DNA of 64,000 nt from Gonocerus acuteangulatus (GCA_946811695.1 OX328124.1:29320148-29384147), one strand, 5' to 3'. Counted from the first letter of the stretch, positions 11,808-23,095 are shown. The notes: generated by a model from the letters alone, not told the origin. Translations and numbers: made by a program.

Positions 11808-11842
11808 GCCGTCAAGATGACGCGAAACATGTAGAATAAATA
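11808..11842 (+). other. degenerate hammerhead-like/retroelement 3' hairpin
   Basis: GTCAAGATGACGCGAAACAT then GTAGAATAAATAAA resembles the terminal hairpins at 45941 and 55474. It keeps GAA, the palindromic ACATGT and an A after it, but CTGAAGA is changed to GTCAAGA. It is probably the relic of a retroelement 3' end. Confidence 0.35.
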
Positions 11843-11959
11843 AAATATTATTAAAGAATAAAGAGTATTAAATGATTTTTGGCTGTGTACCACTTAACCA
11901 TACGGTGACAAATAAGGTCTCCATCTTATAATAAGTTCAAAACTTAGTTATCATCTATA

Positions 11960-12027
<68 letters not shown>

Positions 12028-12218
12028 CAAGCGTCTGTATGTTTGTTCCTTATACAAATCCACACCGTTTGACCGATTTTGACGAAACTTTGTGCACAGG
12101 TAACGGGTTCGAAACTGTGAACCCGAACAGTTACTGATTTGCGATATTAGATCTTATTTATTTTTGCTTTTCTCGATACAGAAATTAGGTGTAGCATAGC
12201 ACGCCGGGTAACATCTAG
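11960..12218 (+). mobile_element. short Helitron-like element preceded by (TA)n
   Basis: About 62 bp of (TA)n lead into GTATGTTTGTTCCTTATACA and a GACCGATTTTGACGAAACTT block. The element ends GCCGGGTAACATCTAG|T. It is a one-module relative of the Helitron at 5474. Bases 12219-12676 are unassigned; CTATTAGCGCCC at 12641 is a SINE-tail-like fragment. Confidence 0.6.
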
Positions 12219-12676
12219 TATTACATAAACAATGCTCCCCCGGATTCTAAATTATGAAATAATTTTTTTGTTAAATCCTAATCCTGCAGTTTAATTTCCA
12301 TTCTGATTCCAATCTTATTTAGCAATGAGTGCTATATTGGTTACACTCCTCATAATTTCTCGAGATGAAAATAACAACTAATAGATGCGGGTATTTTCTC
12401 GCCTTTCGCCCCAGAGCCCTCTTCCGATTGTCGAACACACCACAACAAGCAAGGAAAGAGTGGGACATCGCTACCCTTGGCGTATCGAGGTAGCCAGGGT
12501 AAGAGGCTCGCTAGTAAAGCAACGATTAAAAATACATTTATAGCCCTCTGCCTATTAATATCTAGTGTGGTAACTTAAAATCAAATTGTGCTGGTATTTC
12601 AAACGATATTTGTTTTATCTTTTAGGACGTCTAAACTACTGAGCTATTAGCGCCCGACTTTCATTATATTTTTAAC

Positions 12677-12821
12677 CTTTTAGCGCGGTTCTACCCTCCC
12701 TTCATAGGGAGGAAACCCGATATGAGGTTGACCTCATGATACAATCTAGAAGTGCCGACTAGAACATTTTACGTTTAAGAACGCATAGGTCTCGAAAATA
12801 AAGGTAGTTCAAATTTGTGTG

Positions 12822-12882
<61 letters not shown>

Positions 12883-13330
12883 TATATAATTTGTATTATT
12901 AGGAGATACAATGCTAATGATATAAATATATAAACACACACACATTTGTCTGTTAGCTCTTCCAAAGGCTGAAAAATGGTCCGATGTTGATGAAATTCAG
13001 TACAAAAATCCTTCTTGTGATTTGAAAGATAAAGTTCGTAAAACCAGCAAAATCCGTCTACTGGAAAATGGTTAAGAGAGTAAATTTCCCGCGAAAAAAA
13101 TCGTAAAGCTTACATTTTCGAGTTCATACTGGTACTCTTTTTATAGGTTCCGTGCCATAGGAAAACAAATAATACCATTTTTACGGCGATATCTGTAACT
13201 GTTTTTGGGAAAGGATTTTAAATCATTTTCGGTTTGGGTACTTATAATTCTGGGATTCACTTGAAATATTTTCTACGCGAGTTTAAAATTCATCTAAACT
13301 AAGATGTTTAAATTTTGGTTACATTTGGAG
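12677..13330 (+). repeat. H1 family, 5' end and interior
   Basis: TTTTAGCGCGGTTCTACCCT opens the copy, followed by GAAGTGCCGACTAGAACATT, a (TA)n tract at about 12829-12875, GGTCCGATGTTGATGAAATT and the usual H1 interior. The 3' hairpin end is missing; a Penelope-like relic follows. Confidence 0.75.
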
Positions 13331-13339
13331 TTTTATCAG

Positions 13340-13812
13340 GTTCTTGGCAGTATTGAGTATTTGGTGTGTGGGATGTGAGGACTGGTATTGGAGTAGTCCT
13401 CCAGAATAGGTCGGTTTGGTGTACCAATCATCCAGAATAGGTCGGTTTGGTGTACCAATCATCCAGAATAGGTCGGTTTGGTGTACCAATCATCCAGAAT
13501 AGGTCGGTTTGGTGTACCAAACAGTGGATATGGATCCTTCAGGGTATCTTATAAGAAGTAAGTCTAGGAAAGGAAGGAGTTGTTTGATTTGATCTGAATG
13601 GTGAATTTCAATCAGGGATGGTAAAAATTAAAAGCTGTTAGTATTTCAATGATTTTATTATGAGGAAGAGGTCGTCGACATATTTTTTAAGGAAGATTAG
13701 ATCGTCGGAGAACAAAGGGTGGGTGTGGTTGAGAAGGTCATTAAGGGTGATATTTGATAAGTCAGGAGCGAGTCAGTTGCCCTTAGCAAGGTCAGTTTGG
13801 TTAAGTTTATTT
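13340..13812 (-). pseudogene. Penelope-like element reverse transcriptase relic
   Basis: The minus-strand translation, with stops and two frameshifts, reads DLAKGN, LAPDLSNITLNDLL, then FLKKYVDDLFLII, FYHP, LKFTIQIKSNNS, LPFLDLLLIRYPEGSIST and VWYTKPTYSG. YVDD is the catalytic RT motif, and LPFLD with the KPT block is typical of Penelope-like RTs. The KPTYSG coding is locally expanded into four 31-bp units at 13400-13523. No GIY-YIG endonuclease domain is seen. The inverted arms at 14265-14691 are probably its terminal repeats. Confidence 0.8.
13400..13523. repeat. 31-bp tandem repeat, four copies, inside Penelope-like RT
   Basis: TCCAGAATAGGTCGGTTTGG plus GTGTACCAATCA repeats at 13400, 13431, 13462 and 13493 with almost no change. 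Because 31 is not a multiple of three, the expansion shifts the reading frame and would itself inactivate the RT. Confidence 0.95.
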
Positions 13813-13856
13813 CTTGTTTATTAAATTACTTGTACAGGAGTTAAATTCACCAGGTT

Positions 13857-14157
13857 TTAGGCCTTTGGTACGATACGAGCGATGAGCGATGAGCGACAGA
13901 CCGACAGAGCGACCGAGAGTTTAGCGGAAGAGCGGCACTGGCTACTGGGGTGAGCGACAAGAAAAATTTTAATGTCTGGGCGGAGCGGTGAGTGACAGTC
14001 CGAAACCTATAAGCTACGTCGCCCGGTCGCTCATGCCTATTGTAACTAGTCCTCCTTCATTCCTACTGCACTCCAGCTTAACATTAATGTGAGCGACGTT
14101 GCTCTGAAGCTTTTCGCTTATTGCTCATCGCACTTCGCTCGTATCGTAAGGTCTTAA
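13857..14157. mobile_element. MITE with GATACGAGCG terminal inverted repeats
   Basis: The left end, TTAGGCCTTTGGTACGATAC then GAGCGATGAGCG, is mirrored by CGCTCGTATCGTAAGGTCTTAA on the right. The interior is short repeated GAGCGAC units. No coding. Superfamily is not clear. Confidence 0.6.
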
Positions 14158-14264
14158 GCATAGACAAAATTGTTCTATATTTTATCGGCTTTCATTTAAA
14201 AAAAAAAAAAAAAAATGCTTTGAAATGGTTTAAGCTTTAGAGGCAGTTACCTTTTTTGAAAGAA

Positions 14265-14691
14265 AGTAAACAGGATGCCAAACAAGTCAACACACCTCCC
14301 CTGTTTAATTCCTTTATTTTACCATAACGTTTTCGAGGTCAGCACCTCATCCTCAGTGTCCTGTTAACACCCATCAACAAAGGCAACATTACAATCTAAT
14401 AAAATAACTTAGCTTAAATCACATGGGTACGTCAAATTATACACTACGTCAACAATTAAAAACAACTAAAAAACTAAAAGTTGTTTTTAGTTGTTTTTAA
14501 TTGTTGACGTATCGTATAATGTGACGTACCAATGTGATTTAAGTTAAGTTATTTTATTTGATTGTAATGTTGCCTTTGTTGATGGGTGTTAACAGGACAC
14601 TGAGGATGAGTTGCTGACCTCGATAACGTTATGGTAAAATAAAGGAATTAAACAGTGGAGGTGTGTTGACTTGTTTGGCATCCTGTTTACT
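14265..14691. repeat. large inverted repeat, probably Penelope-like inverted terminal arms
   Basis: Two arms of about 210 bp face each other around 14478 with few mismatches. Each arm ends in GGAATTAAACAG...GGCATCCTGTTTACT and contains CACTGAGGATGAG, a GACCTCGA step, and AACGTTATGGTAAAATAAAG. Penelope-like elements often carry pseudo-LTRs in inverted orientation, and a Penelope-like RT relic lies about 450 bp away, so this assignment is likely but inferred. Confidence 0.7.
14322..14358 (-). ncRNA. hammerhead-like hairpin in Penelope-like arm
   Basis: On the minus strand: CTGAGGA, one extra T, stem GAGGT/ACCTC with loop GCTG, then GAA, palindromic AACGTT and A. This matches the CUGANGA-stem II-GAA-stem III-UH order of type I hammerheads. 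The extra base after CTGAGGA and a stem I of only two pairs count against activity. The mirror copy at 14594-14634 has GATAA in place of GAAAA. Confidence 0.35.
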
Positions 14692-14956
14692 ATGATGAAC
14701 CTTCACCAGCCAACCAACCACAATTGTTTTTTGAAAGACTATATGTCGTTTAGCCCCACTGTGTGCCGCCAGATTTATCTTTTTACTGGTACCCGTTATA
14801 GGCTGGGTGGGCGAAGAGTTGATGTGCATCCCCGTCTCTGACACCCCCCAACCACAAACTACAAGGTAACAAAATGTCCCCCCTCCCGATTTTCGAAATG
14901 CATAGCGCAAATCTAACCAAACTAGTCCCCGCCATTTGACTTCCCCAACTCTAATT

Positions 14957-15662
14957 ATACCAGGTCATTCAAAAAGTCCTGTCGTTTTTTTGGGGGAAAT
15001 TATAAATAAATAAATATTTTCAAATAATCACCTTTATTCATCAAAATATCCACCGTTACAGTCGGTAACCTTCTCCCAACGAGATGGTAAAGCCCAAATT
15101 CCTTCCTTAAAAAAACTGTTGATTTTTACTGCAAAAATAAGTGGTCAGTTCGTGAATTAGGTTGTCACGGTCTTGAAAACATTTCTGTCTCAGATTGTTG
15201 TCGAGATCTCTGAATAGGTGATAATCAGTGGGTGACAGGTCAGGGGAATATGGTGGGTGAGGCAAAACTTCCCAGCCTATTTCTGTCAATTTTTGACAGA
15301 AATTTGAAAAATTGACAGAAATTTGAAAAATTGACAGAAATAGGCTGGGAAGTTTTGCCTCACCCACCATATTCCCCTGACCTGTCACCCACTGATTATC
15401 ACCTATTCAGAGATCTCGACAACAATCTGAGACAGAAATGTTTTCAAGACCGTGACAACCTAATTCACGAACTGACCACTTATTTTTGCAGTAAAAATCA
15501 ACAGTTTTTTAAGGAAGGAATTTGGGCTTTACCATCTCGTTGGGAGAAGGTTACCGACTGTAACGGTGGATATTTTGATGAATAAAGGTGATTATTTGAA
15601 AATATTTATTTATTTATAATTTCCCCCAAAAAAACGACAGGACTTTTTGAATGACCTGGTAT
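14957..15662. mobile_element. mariner 3' half duplicated as a perfect palindrome
   Basis: Arms 14957-15294 and 15325-15662 are exact reverse complements around a 30-bp spacer of repeated TTGACAGAAATTTGAAAAA. Each arm ends in ACCAGGTCATTCAAAAAGTC next to TA, the mariner target. Each encodes, reading outward, a mariner transposase C-terminus with HPPYSPDLSPTDYHLF, which contains the third catalytic Asp, and SRWEKVTDCNGGYFDE at the end. The DNA-binding half is missing from both, so no active enzyme is made. Perfect identity shows a recent inverted duplication or ongoing conversion. Confidence 0.9.
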
Positions 15663-15954
15663 ATTTCATTTTTTATTTTGAAGATATTTACATGTATCTA
15701 TATATACTATCGTTATTTCTGGTACAAGAAAGGGCTTGTCTCTTTTCAGCAAAGTTTCAAAAGCCCTTTCATTGTTACCATTGGATTTCTGCAAACAAAA
15801 TACAGGTTTTGAATATGTATTCATTTTGTTTAGGAACGTACTTTCCAAGTAAAGATAATCTAAGGTTGAGTTAAAGGATTATAAACAACGGTTATTAATG
15901 TTGTTTTTCCTCAAACATAATTTTATAGTGTGTTACTGCCTCTATAAGTAAGAT

Positions 15955-16300
15955 CCTTTGAATTTCATCAGGTCAAAACAAAGGGTCGATGTGTGGATCA
16001 AACAGCGATAAACAACAGTGCAGCGATGTTTACCAAAATTTCATCTCGGAGATTTTGATCTCGAAGACAAAGAAAGTCACGGTTGTCCTTCTGTTGTTGA
16101 TCACGGCCAACTGAGAATGGTTGAAAACACGCTCAAAACTATTCGCTACATTAAAAGAGAAGTTACTTGTGATCAATCAACAATTGTTTACCACCTGGAA
16201 CGCATTGCTCATATAAAACCCTGCGTTATTTTTGCACCAAGCCAATACCTCCTATATTCCTTAGAACCATATAGAAGTAAACCAACCCTTTAAAGAGTAG
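15955..16300 (+). pseudogene. mariner transposase N-terminal relic
   Basis: FHLGDFDLEDKESHGCPSVV, DHGQLRMVENTLKT and STIVYHLERIAHIK correspond to the paired-like helix-turn-helix region of mariner transposases (usual pattern GDFDLEDxxRSGRPS). The catalytic region is absent and frames are broken on both sides. It is not the missing half of the neighbouring palindrome, or at least no join is visible. Confidence 0.7.
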
Positions 16301-16632
16301 AACAGCTGACACCCGATTGCCCAGAGAGATAATTGGTGTGCAATTTAGAAGCTGCTGAATAAAAAGCTATTGTAGAGAGAGAGTACTTGATTATAGAGGC
16401 TACTCATGGTAGATATGTACCAGCATAGACACACCCTTCTATGCCCGTATACAGTGCAAGCACCGTTCTATCCATTCCCGCATACATCCATCCTCATTGG
16501 AGAATTAGTCATATTCTATAGACAAGGGCAAATCAGCTGATTCTACGGTCACGTGCAACAATACACGAGGAAGGAATAATAGAAAAATTTAAAAATACAC
16601 AATATATGTGTATATATATTATATTAACATTT

Positions 16633-16750
16633 TAACGGGGGTCATTTTCGGTCTCTAGTGGTTAGGATGAATGACGATTTGAAGAAATTTTTCTGAAATT
16701 ACTTAAGTAGTGCATTCTAAATGGCTATTTCCCATCGGAATGTGTTAAAA
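16633..16750 (-). repeat. H2 family, 5' part
   Basis: ACGGGGGTCATTTTCGGTCT through CATCGGAATGTGTTAAAA is a diverged version of the H2 5' segment at 20640-20766, read in reverse. Confidence 0.65.
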
Positions 16751-16842
16751 ATAATATTTATAGCAATTCTATGAAAATTAGAGACTAATTGGTTGTACAA
16801 TATTTTGTGTTTGATGTATAAGGGTGCTTACGGAGCGTAAAA

Positions 16843-17345
16843 TAGGGATGGGCGATAGTCGATAGTTCAGCACTATCGATAGGCCGATACTATCGGTTAG
16901 AAAATATCGATACTATCGATAGTTATTCGATAGTGACTTTCCTATTTCTTTACATACCTGTCCAATGAAGAATTTAATGTTATTGAATTGAATTATCTAT
17001 TACTTGCAGGATTAGGTATATTTATAAAATTACATAACGGTTTAAAACGAAAAACGAATTTATTTAAATTTATAAAAAGCATTTACAAAGAAAACAATAT
17101 CAGGAGGCACAACAAAGTCCTATTATTTCAAACTGTTTTAGTTGTGCTCCTTTAGCTACATATTACCAGAAAGGAAAACAAACATTTCCCCTTTTGTTTG
17201 GCCCAGTCTGTTCCGCTGCTCAGAAATGATTTTTTCAGCGGCTGAAATTACACGTTCTGAGGCTACAGACGAGCCTGGAACACAAAGGTATTTTCTGACT
17301 ACATTATTTAGATGGTTTTATTCACCAACTGGTTTTGTTCTTTTT
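16843..17345 (-). pseudogene. hAT transposase C-terminal relic with terminal repeat
   Basis: TAGGGATGGGCGATAGTCGA at the left edge is a hAT-like terminus, followed by repeated CTATCGATAG. On the minus strand 17318-17156 reads NNVVRKYLCVPGSSVASERV, ISAAEKIISEQRNRLGQ and FVFLSGNM-stop. This is the hAT C-terminal dimerisation domain (usual pattern PxSSxxSERxFSAAxxIxxxxRxRL). It is cut on the right by a mariner fragment, and an upstream stop confirms decay. Confidence 0.75.
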
Positions 17346-17354
17346 CAGTATTTA

Positions 17355-17685
17355 TCAGGCTGTACCGTATGAAATGTCAGTTTTGGACTTGCCGATTTCC
17401 TTCAAATGTCTTGAAAATGTTGTGGCTCCTACTCCGAGTTCTTTGGCATATTCCCTAGTGCTTTTTGAGGAACAAGCTTCAACCCTTTCTTTCAGGTGGT
17501 CATTGTCAAGCTTGGTTTCTGGCCTTCCTCGCTCCTCGTTGTCAAGGTCAAAATTTCCACTTCGAAGCCTGGAAAACCACCGCCAAACAGTTCGTTCATT
17601 CGCCGTTCCCTCCCCGAACGCCGTGTTAATGTTCATACACGCCTCAGCAGCGCTATGACCGAGCTTAAATTCATAACGAAAACGT
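17355..17685 (-). pseudogene. mariner transposase N-terminal relic, second copy
   Basis: RFRYEFKLGHSAAEACMNIN, TAFGEGTANERTVWRWFSRL and RSGNFDLDNEERGRPETKLD, then STREYAKELGVGATTFSRHL and KEIGKSK. This is the full double helix-turn-helix DNA-binding domain of a mariner transposase in one open frame, with the GRP linker. The catalytic DD34D half is absent. It is much better preserved than the copy at 15955 and belongs to a different lineage. It is trapped between a hAT fragment and an H1 3' end. Confidence 0.85.
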
Positions 17686-18616
17686 CCGACTCGCAGGAAC
17701 TACATCACCTTAGCGCGGTTCCGTTCTTATCCCTAGTCTCATTTAGAAAGATTAGAATAGAAACAGTTATTATTTTGTTCCCACCTTTCTAGAAAGGTCT
17801 TGATTTATGATCTTACCTGGATGGGTCGGCCAACCCCAGAAAGGCCCACCCATCCAGGCAGTTGAAAAAGTCACAAGTTCTTCGAATCTCTCTCTATATT
17901 TCTAACAATAAATTGTTTTTCTATTTTACTTAACCTGTTTTATTGTCAAATATATTATCCAACTATAAGCAATTAAAAAATAACAAGGAATAAAAACAGA
18001 CAAAAAGAACCGTGCGAATAAACGAAATCAATTACTTCAATGTTTAAGCACTTATTTCTCCGATTGACATCTCCTAAACCAAACTTTCTTCAGGACCTTT
18101 TTTTGTACAGCATTTAGTAAGCTTTCGAATGGTAACCTTCCATTTCCCGAGATTCTCAGCCGTTTTCGAAATATTAAGGAAAGTATACAAAGTTCCCAAA
18201 GCTTTTCATGTCTGTTAATAAAATATTTTATTCCAACCCTTCCTTAACTCCAAACGTAACCAAAATCTCATTAATACTTTTAATGAAATTCAAACATGCA
18301 GAAAATGTTTCAACTGAATCCCATGATTCAAAGTACCAAAATCAAAAACGTTATTCAACAACTATTTTTCCAATTTTCTCGAAAACGGTTAAAGCTATCA
18401 CCTTAAAAATGGTTCCATTCGTTTTACTAGTCCAAGAAGCCTATAAAACGAGTTCTTACAAGCATATGATGTAAGCATAAATATTTTTTTCGCGCGAATT
18501 TCGCTCCAAAAACCATGTTCCGGTGGACGGATTCTGCGTGCACCGGTCAAGTTAACGAACTTGACCTTTCAAATTAGACGAAAGCTTTTTGTACCAAATT
18601 TCATCAAAATCGGACC

Positions 18617-18672
<56 letters not shown>
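17686..18672 (-). repeat. H1 family, 3' end through (TA)n
   Basis: The plus strand opens GTCCGACTCGCAGGAACTAC, then ATCACCTTAGCGCGGTTCC, the reverse of the H1 3' end. The interior follows in reverse, ending in ACCAAATTTCATCAAAATCG and a (TA)n tract at 18617-18672. The 5' terminal block is missing beyond the (TA)n. Bases 18673-19490 are unassigned. Confidence 0.8.
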
Positions 18673-18676
<4 letters not shown>

Positions 18677-19492
18677 CGCTATGCTCTTTGCTCTAACTTA
18701 CGCTCCACTCTGCAAGTACCACAAGATGGATAAGCAGACATGGTTTTGTAGCACAGAAATGAGCTTTAAGAAACCATTAACGAGATGCTTCTTGTGAGCT
18801 CGTCCAAAGCATGTAGACAAGTTAAACTGCTGATAAAGCACGGCTTTATCCGCCTTGAGTGGTGATAGATTGCCCCGAGACTGCTGAATGGGGAATAGCT
18901 CCGATCTGACATGAGGCCCATCCAGAATATGTGGATCAGGCTTGAAAGAGTCCATCGTTGGCTATCAGTTTGGAGATTCGGGAATGAAGTTACAGACAGA
19001 ATAGTCGACGCGACGAAGAAATAGAAGTTAAATCAAATACACTCCTTGTACTGTGTGTTTTTTATTATTTTTTTTTTTTTTTAGTGAATGCACGATGGCC
19101 TAAGAGAGTGCATAGGGACATCGATTCCCACTAGGCGTGGTAGCTTTTATTTCGTAAAAAGAAAAGGCATCAGCCGTAGCCTGACTAAAAAGCGGATTCA
19201 AAGAACCATTAAAAGAACGAACCCGGAACTTTCTCATTTTAAGCATAGATTTCTCCAAATGAGATCGCTATATCAGGAATTGCATGGAAACCGTTTTAGC
19301 AGAAAAATTAATAAGCTTTCGAATGAAAACCTTACAATTACTACGATTTACTAAACGGTTTTCAGATCTATAAGAATATATCCGAAAATGTCAAGAAATG
19401 TCTAATTGATTCCGCTTTTCCCGAAAACATTGCATTAGATTCCCCACCTCTAATTACTTATAAAACATGTACCTGAAAGCCCACTAAAGTAA

Positions 19493-20552
19493 AAAAGTCC
19501 GTCACGCAGGAGCTGCATAACTGAGCACTTTCCTCAGAATTTGGGTAGTGTAGACTGCTTTCCAAAACAATTTGCTTAAAATATCCTACATAAATAAATT
19601 AAAAACATGAATAGTTCTCTTTTAAATTTTGCAATGAGTAACTGAACAATTATTAATTTGCTTCCAGAGTTATGTTTACACATGGTACCTATTACACTAC
19701 GTAATAAATACAAAAAAACTCATATTATCGTATTTTGATCTAACGCAGGAACAGGATACAGTCACTCTAGTGGTAGAAAGCGCTCCTTGCGGCGGCTTTG
19801 TGAACCTACGTCTGGCGGGCTTTTCTATTGAAATATATTACAAATTAAACCCCCGCTTTCCGATTGACCGATTCAGCTCATTTTTACAACACTTCTTTCT
19901 CATGAGTTACCCATGACGTATACCGCGTTTCGTTACAATACAGCAGAAATTACGACCGGTATGAGTATATTAGGAATTTGGGTCCGGAGTAAACCCCCCC
20001 CCCTTCTAATGAACCGATTTAGTTTATTTGTACAACACATATTTACCTGTAGATTACCACTACGAATACCGAGTTTCGTCGAAATATACCAAAAATCACG
20101 GCTGGTAGTGGCGAATTGGTATTGTGGGTCCAGAGTAAACCCCCCCTCCTAATGAACCGATTTAGTTTATTTTTACAACAGATATTTACCTGTGGATTAC
20201 TACTACGAATACCGAGTTTCGTCGAAATATACCAAAAATCACGGCTGGTAGTGGCAAATAGGTATTGTGGGTCCGGAGTAACCCCCCCCCCCCCTTCTAA
20301 TGAACCGATTTAGTTCATTTTTATATCTCACTTTTCTCTCTATATTACCACTACGAATACCAAGTTTCGTTGAAATATAACAAATATTACGGCTGACATA
20401 GTCATATTAGTGTTTTGGGTTCGGGGTAAACCTCGCCTTCCGGTGGACCGACTTTGGTGGTTAACGAACTCGTTCAATCGTTTGCTAATTGAATGCTATA
20501 TACCAAGTTTCGTGACGAAAAAACAAAAACTCTGGCCGCTATCGTGTTAACA

Positions 20553-20616
<64 letters not shown>

Positions 20617-20766
20617 TATATATATATATAGATATATATAAATTTTTACGGGGGTCATTTTCGGTGTCTACTAGATAGGGTCGATAAAGATTTGAAGAAA
20701 TTTTTCAAAAATTCCTTCATGAGTCCAACCTCAATAGCTACTTTCCTTCGGAGGAAAGTGCTAAAA
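19493..20766 (-). repeat. H2 family, complete copy
   Basis: Read on the minus strand it starts TTTTAGCACTTTCCTCCGAA and ends GAGGAAAGTGCTCAGTTATG, then CAGCTCCTGCGTGACGGACTTTTTT. Inside are a (TA)n tract at 20558-20612 and several modules of about 130 bp, each with a C-rich run, GAACCGATTTAGTTTATTTT and a TTTCGTCGAAATATACCAAA block. No coding is seen. It is almost identical to 57116-58201 apart from module number. Confidence 0.85.
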
Positions 20767-20769
20767 GTA

Positions 20770-20990
20770 AGCACATCGATTTTTTTTCGCACGTATTTCA
20801 CCCAAATAAAACATGGACTGATTCTGCTTCATCTTTCCAATTAGACAAAGCATTTCTGGACCAAGTTTCATCAAGATTGGGCACTTTTTGGGGCAGCTAG
20901 AAAGCAGACACACATACCGGTATTTTCGTAACCTATAGGGGCTGAAACGTGGATATTTCTCATTGGCACCTCCTTATTGCGCCATAAAAC
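20770..20990 (-). repeat. H1-like fragment
   Basis: TTTCGCACGTATTTCACCCA, GACCAAGTTTCATCAAGATT and CATTGGCACCTCC match the H1 5' half in reverse with heavy divergence. It abuts the H2 copy directly. Bases 20991-21919 hold no feature I recognise beyond a C-run at 21352-21364. Confidence 0.5.
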
Positions 20991-21919
20991 AGTAGATAAC
21001 CCGTCCCAAAAGTAAGAGGTATATACAAATGGACGTTCGAAATTTAAATAAAGCAATTATATTGCCAGCCATTTATAACAAATGTAAAAGAGTACTGTAA
21101 ATATAAAACTGTGTATTTTGTATATTGATATCAGTTTAAGCACATTCCTGAGCAATGTGGCATTGTGTAACTACCTTTCTGAAGTATGTACTTAGTTTAC
21201 AGAGGTCTTGCGGTAAGTCCCGCCTGCTTTGAGCGAATTCCCCCTATGCCTAGATACTTGACGGAGAGAGAAGTAACCGAAGCGCAAGCCGGGGGTATAT
21301 TGATCAGGACCGGCCTACCGTGTTCCCAATATATTGATCCGACCCCCCTTACCCCCCCCCCCCCTAGCTCTCCTGCACAACTTCAAATTCCCTAAATGTA
21401 GCGCACATACAAAACCCAACTCGCTAATGGTCAATAATAGGCTTAATAATAGCCGTTAAGATAATGAAAGTCATAAAAAATTACGCAATTCATCAATGAT
21501 AATATTAAAGAATATGTTGTAGAATGAAATTGCCTCAGAAAATCAAAAGCAGCTACTTCTTTTTAATATTTGTGCAAGGATCAATTGGGGTGCAGAAGGG
21601 GACCTCGTCACAAGACATGCACGAGTGCCATTTTGACAGGCGATTCACCCTCTGCATATTATGTATGCATTTTTTCTTTTTTCTAATATTTTATTTTATT
21701 TATTAAATAATTGATTGAAAATGTTTGCTTGTAAAAGCCTTACTCCTTTGGGGAGTCTACACTTCCCAGGGGGACCAGCCCGAACGGGAAGCGAATTAAG
21801 TTAATGAACCTACCTTTATAAATATAGCCCTATCTATAATATAACCTTACTTACCTCTTCTACCCCCCCCCCTCATTTTTTTTCCTCCTCACACTCTATT
21901 TAATATCTATTATATTACT

Positions 21920-22810
21920 GTTTAGTTATTGTTATATATATTATATAAAAAATGTTATTGTTATTATTAATTACCTCACATACTACTGTACTACATACTG
22001 ACTTGTTATATACACAATGTGCAAAAAGTATTTTATAATTTCTTGATTTACTGTTAAAGAGCAAGTCGCCAAAAGAGCAAGTCGCCGAAACTCTTAATAA
22101 ATAAAAATATTATGTATGGTGCATATTATGCATATTATGTGTGACAAGTATGTAATGTTTGATAATTATCTTACTTTATTTCTGTACCCCGGTATATCAT
22201 GTAACATATTTGTAATTGTTCAGGAGAGCCAATTTTCCATAACTTTGAACTATTAAAGTTTGTTTCTTCTTTATTTATAGAAACAGTTTAAAGAACATTT
22301 TTCATATTGTTATTGATAGTCATAGGTAATTGGGAGTATTGATCATAGTCAAACAGAACCAACTCCTCCACATGGTGTCTTTTACCTCTAATGAAAACGG
22401 ACAATGAATGACAATAATGAATAACAATATGAAAAATGTTCTTTAAACTGTTTCTATAAATAAAGAAGAAACAAACTTTAATAGTTCAAAGTTATGGAAA
22501 ATTGGCTCTCCTGAACAATTACAAATATGTTACATGATATACCGGGGTACAGAAATAAAGTAAGATAATTATCAACCATTACATACTTGTCACACATAAT
22601 ATGCATAATATGCACCATACATAATATTTTTATTTATTAAGAGTTTCGGCGACTTGCTCTTTTGGCGACTTGCTCTTTAACAGTAAATCAAGATATTATA
22701 AAATACTTTTTGCACATTGTGTATATAACAAGTCAGTATGTAGTACAGTAGTATGTGAGGTAATTAATAATAACAATAACATTTTTTATATAATATATAT
22801 AACAATAACT

Positions 22811-22814
<4 letters not shown>
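21920..22814. repeat. near-perfect palindrome, two 395-bp arms
   Basis: Arms 21920-22314 and 22420-22814 are reverse complements with one difference noticed (TTTGATAAT against ATTATCAAC). The 105-bp spacer carries CCTCCACATGGTGTCTTTTA. Each arm contains two tandem GAGCAAGTCGCC motifs before AATAAATAAA, so the outward-facing halves look like the 3' end of a retroelement. A T tract adjoins at 22815-22845. Confidence 0.95.
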
Positions 22815-22845
<31 letters not shown>

Positions 22846-22846
<1 letters not shown>

Positions 22847-23095
22847 TACCATTAATTAATGTTAGTAGTATTAGTCATATGTATGTATATATAAGTCATA
22901 TGTATGTAAATATAATATCTATATTGTAATAAGCAATACTGTAAATAATGTTAGCTCCTATTTCTTATTCTTAACACTTTTGTAATATTTAGTTCCATAA
23001 ATTTCTACTTTTGTATATTGTATATTTTGTTTTGTAATTTAAAAAGAGCAAGTCACCTTCGTTGCGAAGCTCTTAAAATAAATAAATAAAAAAAA
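22846..23095 (+). mobile_element. retroelement 3' end-like segment
   Basis: It ends GAGCAAGTCACC, TTCGTTGCGAAGCTC, then TTAAAATAAATAAATAAAA. GAGC and GCTC can pair around the TTCG-rich middle, and GAGCAAGTC recurs in the palindrome just upstream. It looks like a LINE or Penelope-like 3' terminus; no coding is seen. Bases 23096-23690 are unassigned. Confidence 0.4.

Noticed and set aside
15331..15585. Active mariner transposase
   Set aside because: Only the C-terminal third is present in each arm; the DNA-binding domain and first catalytic residues are missing.
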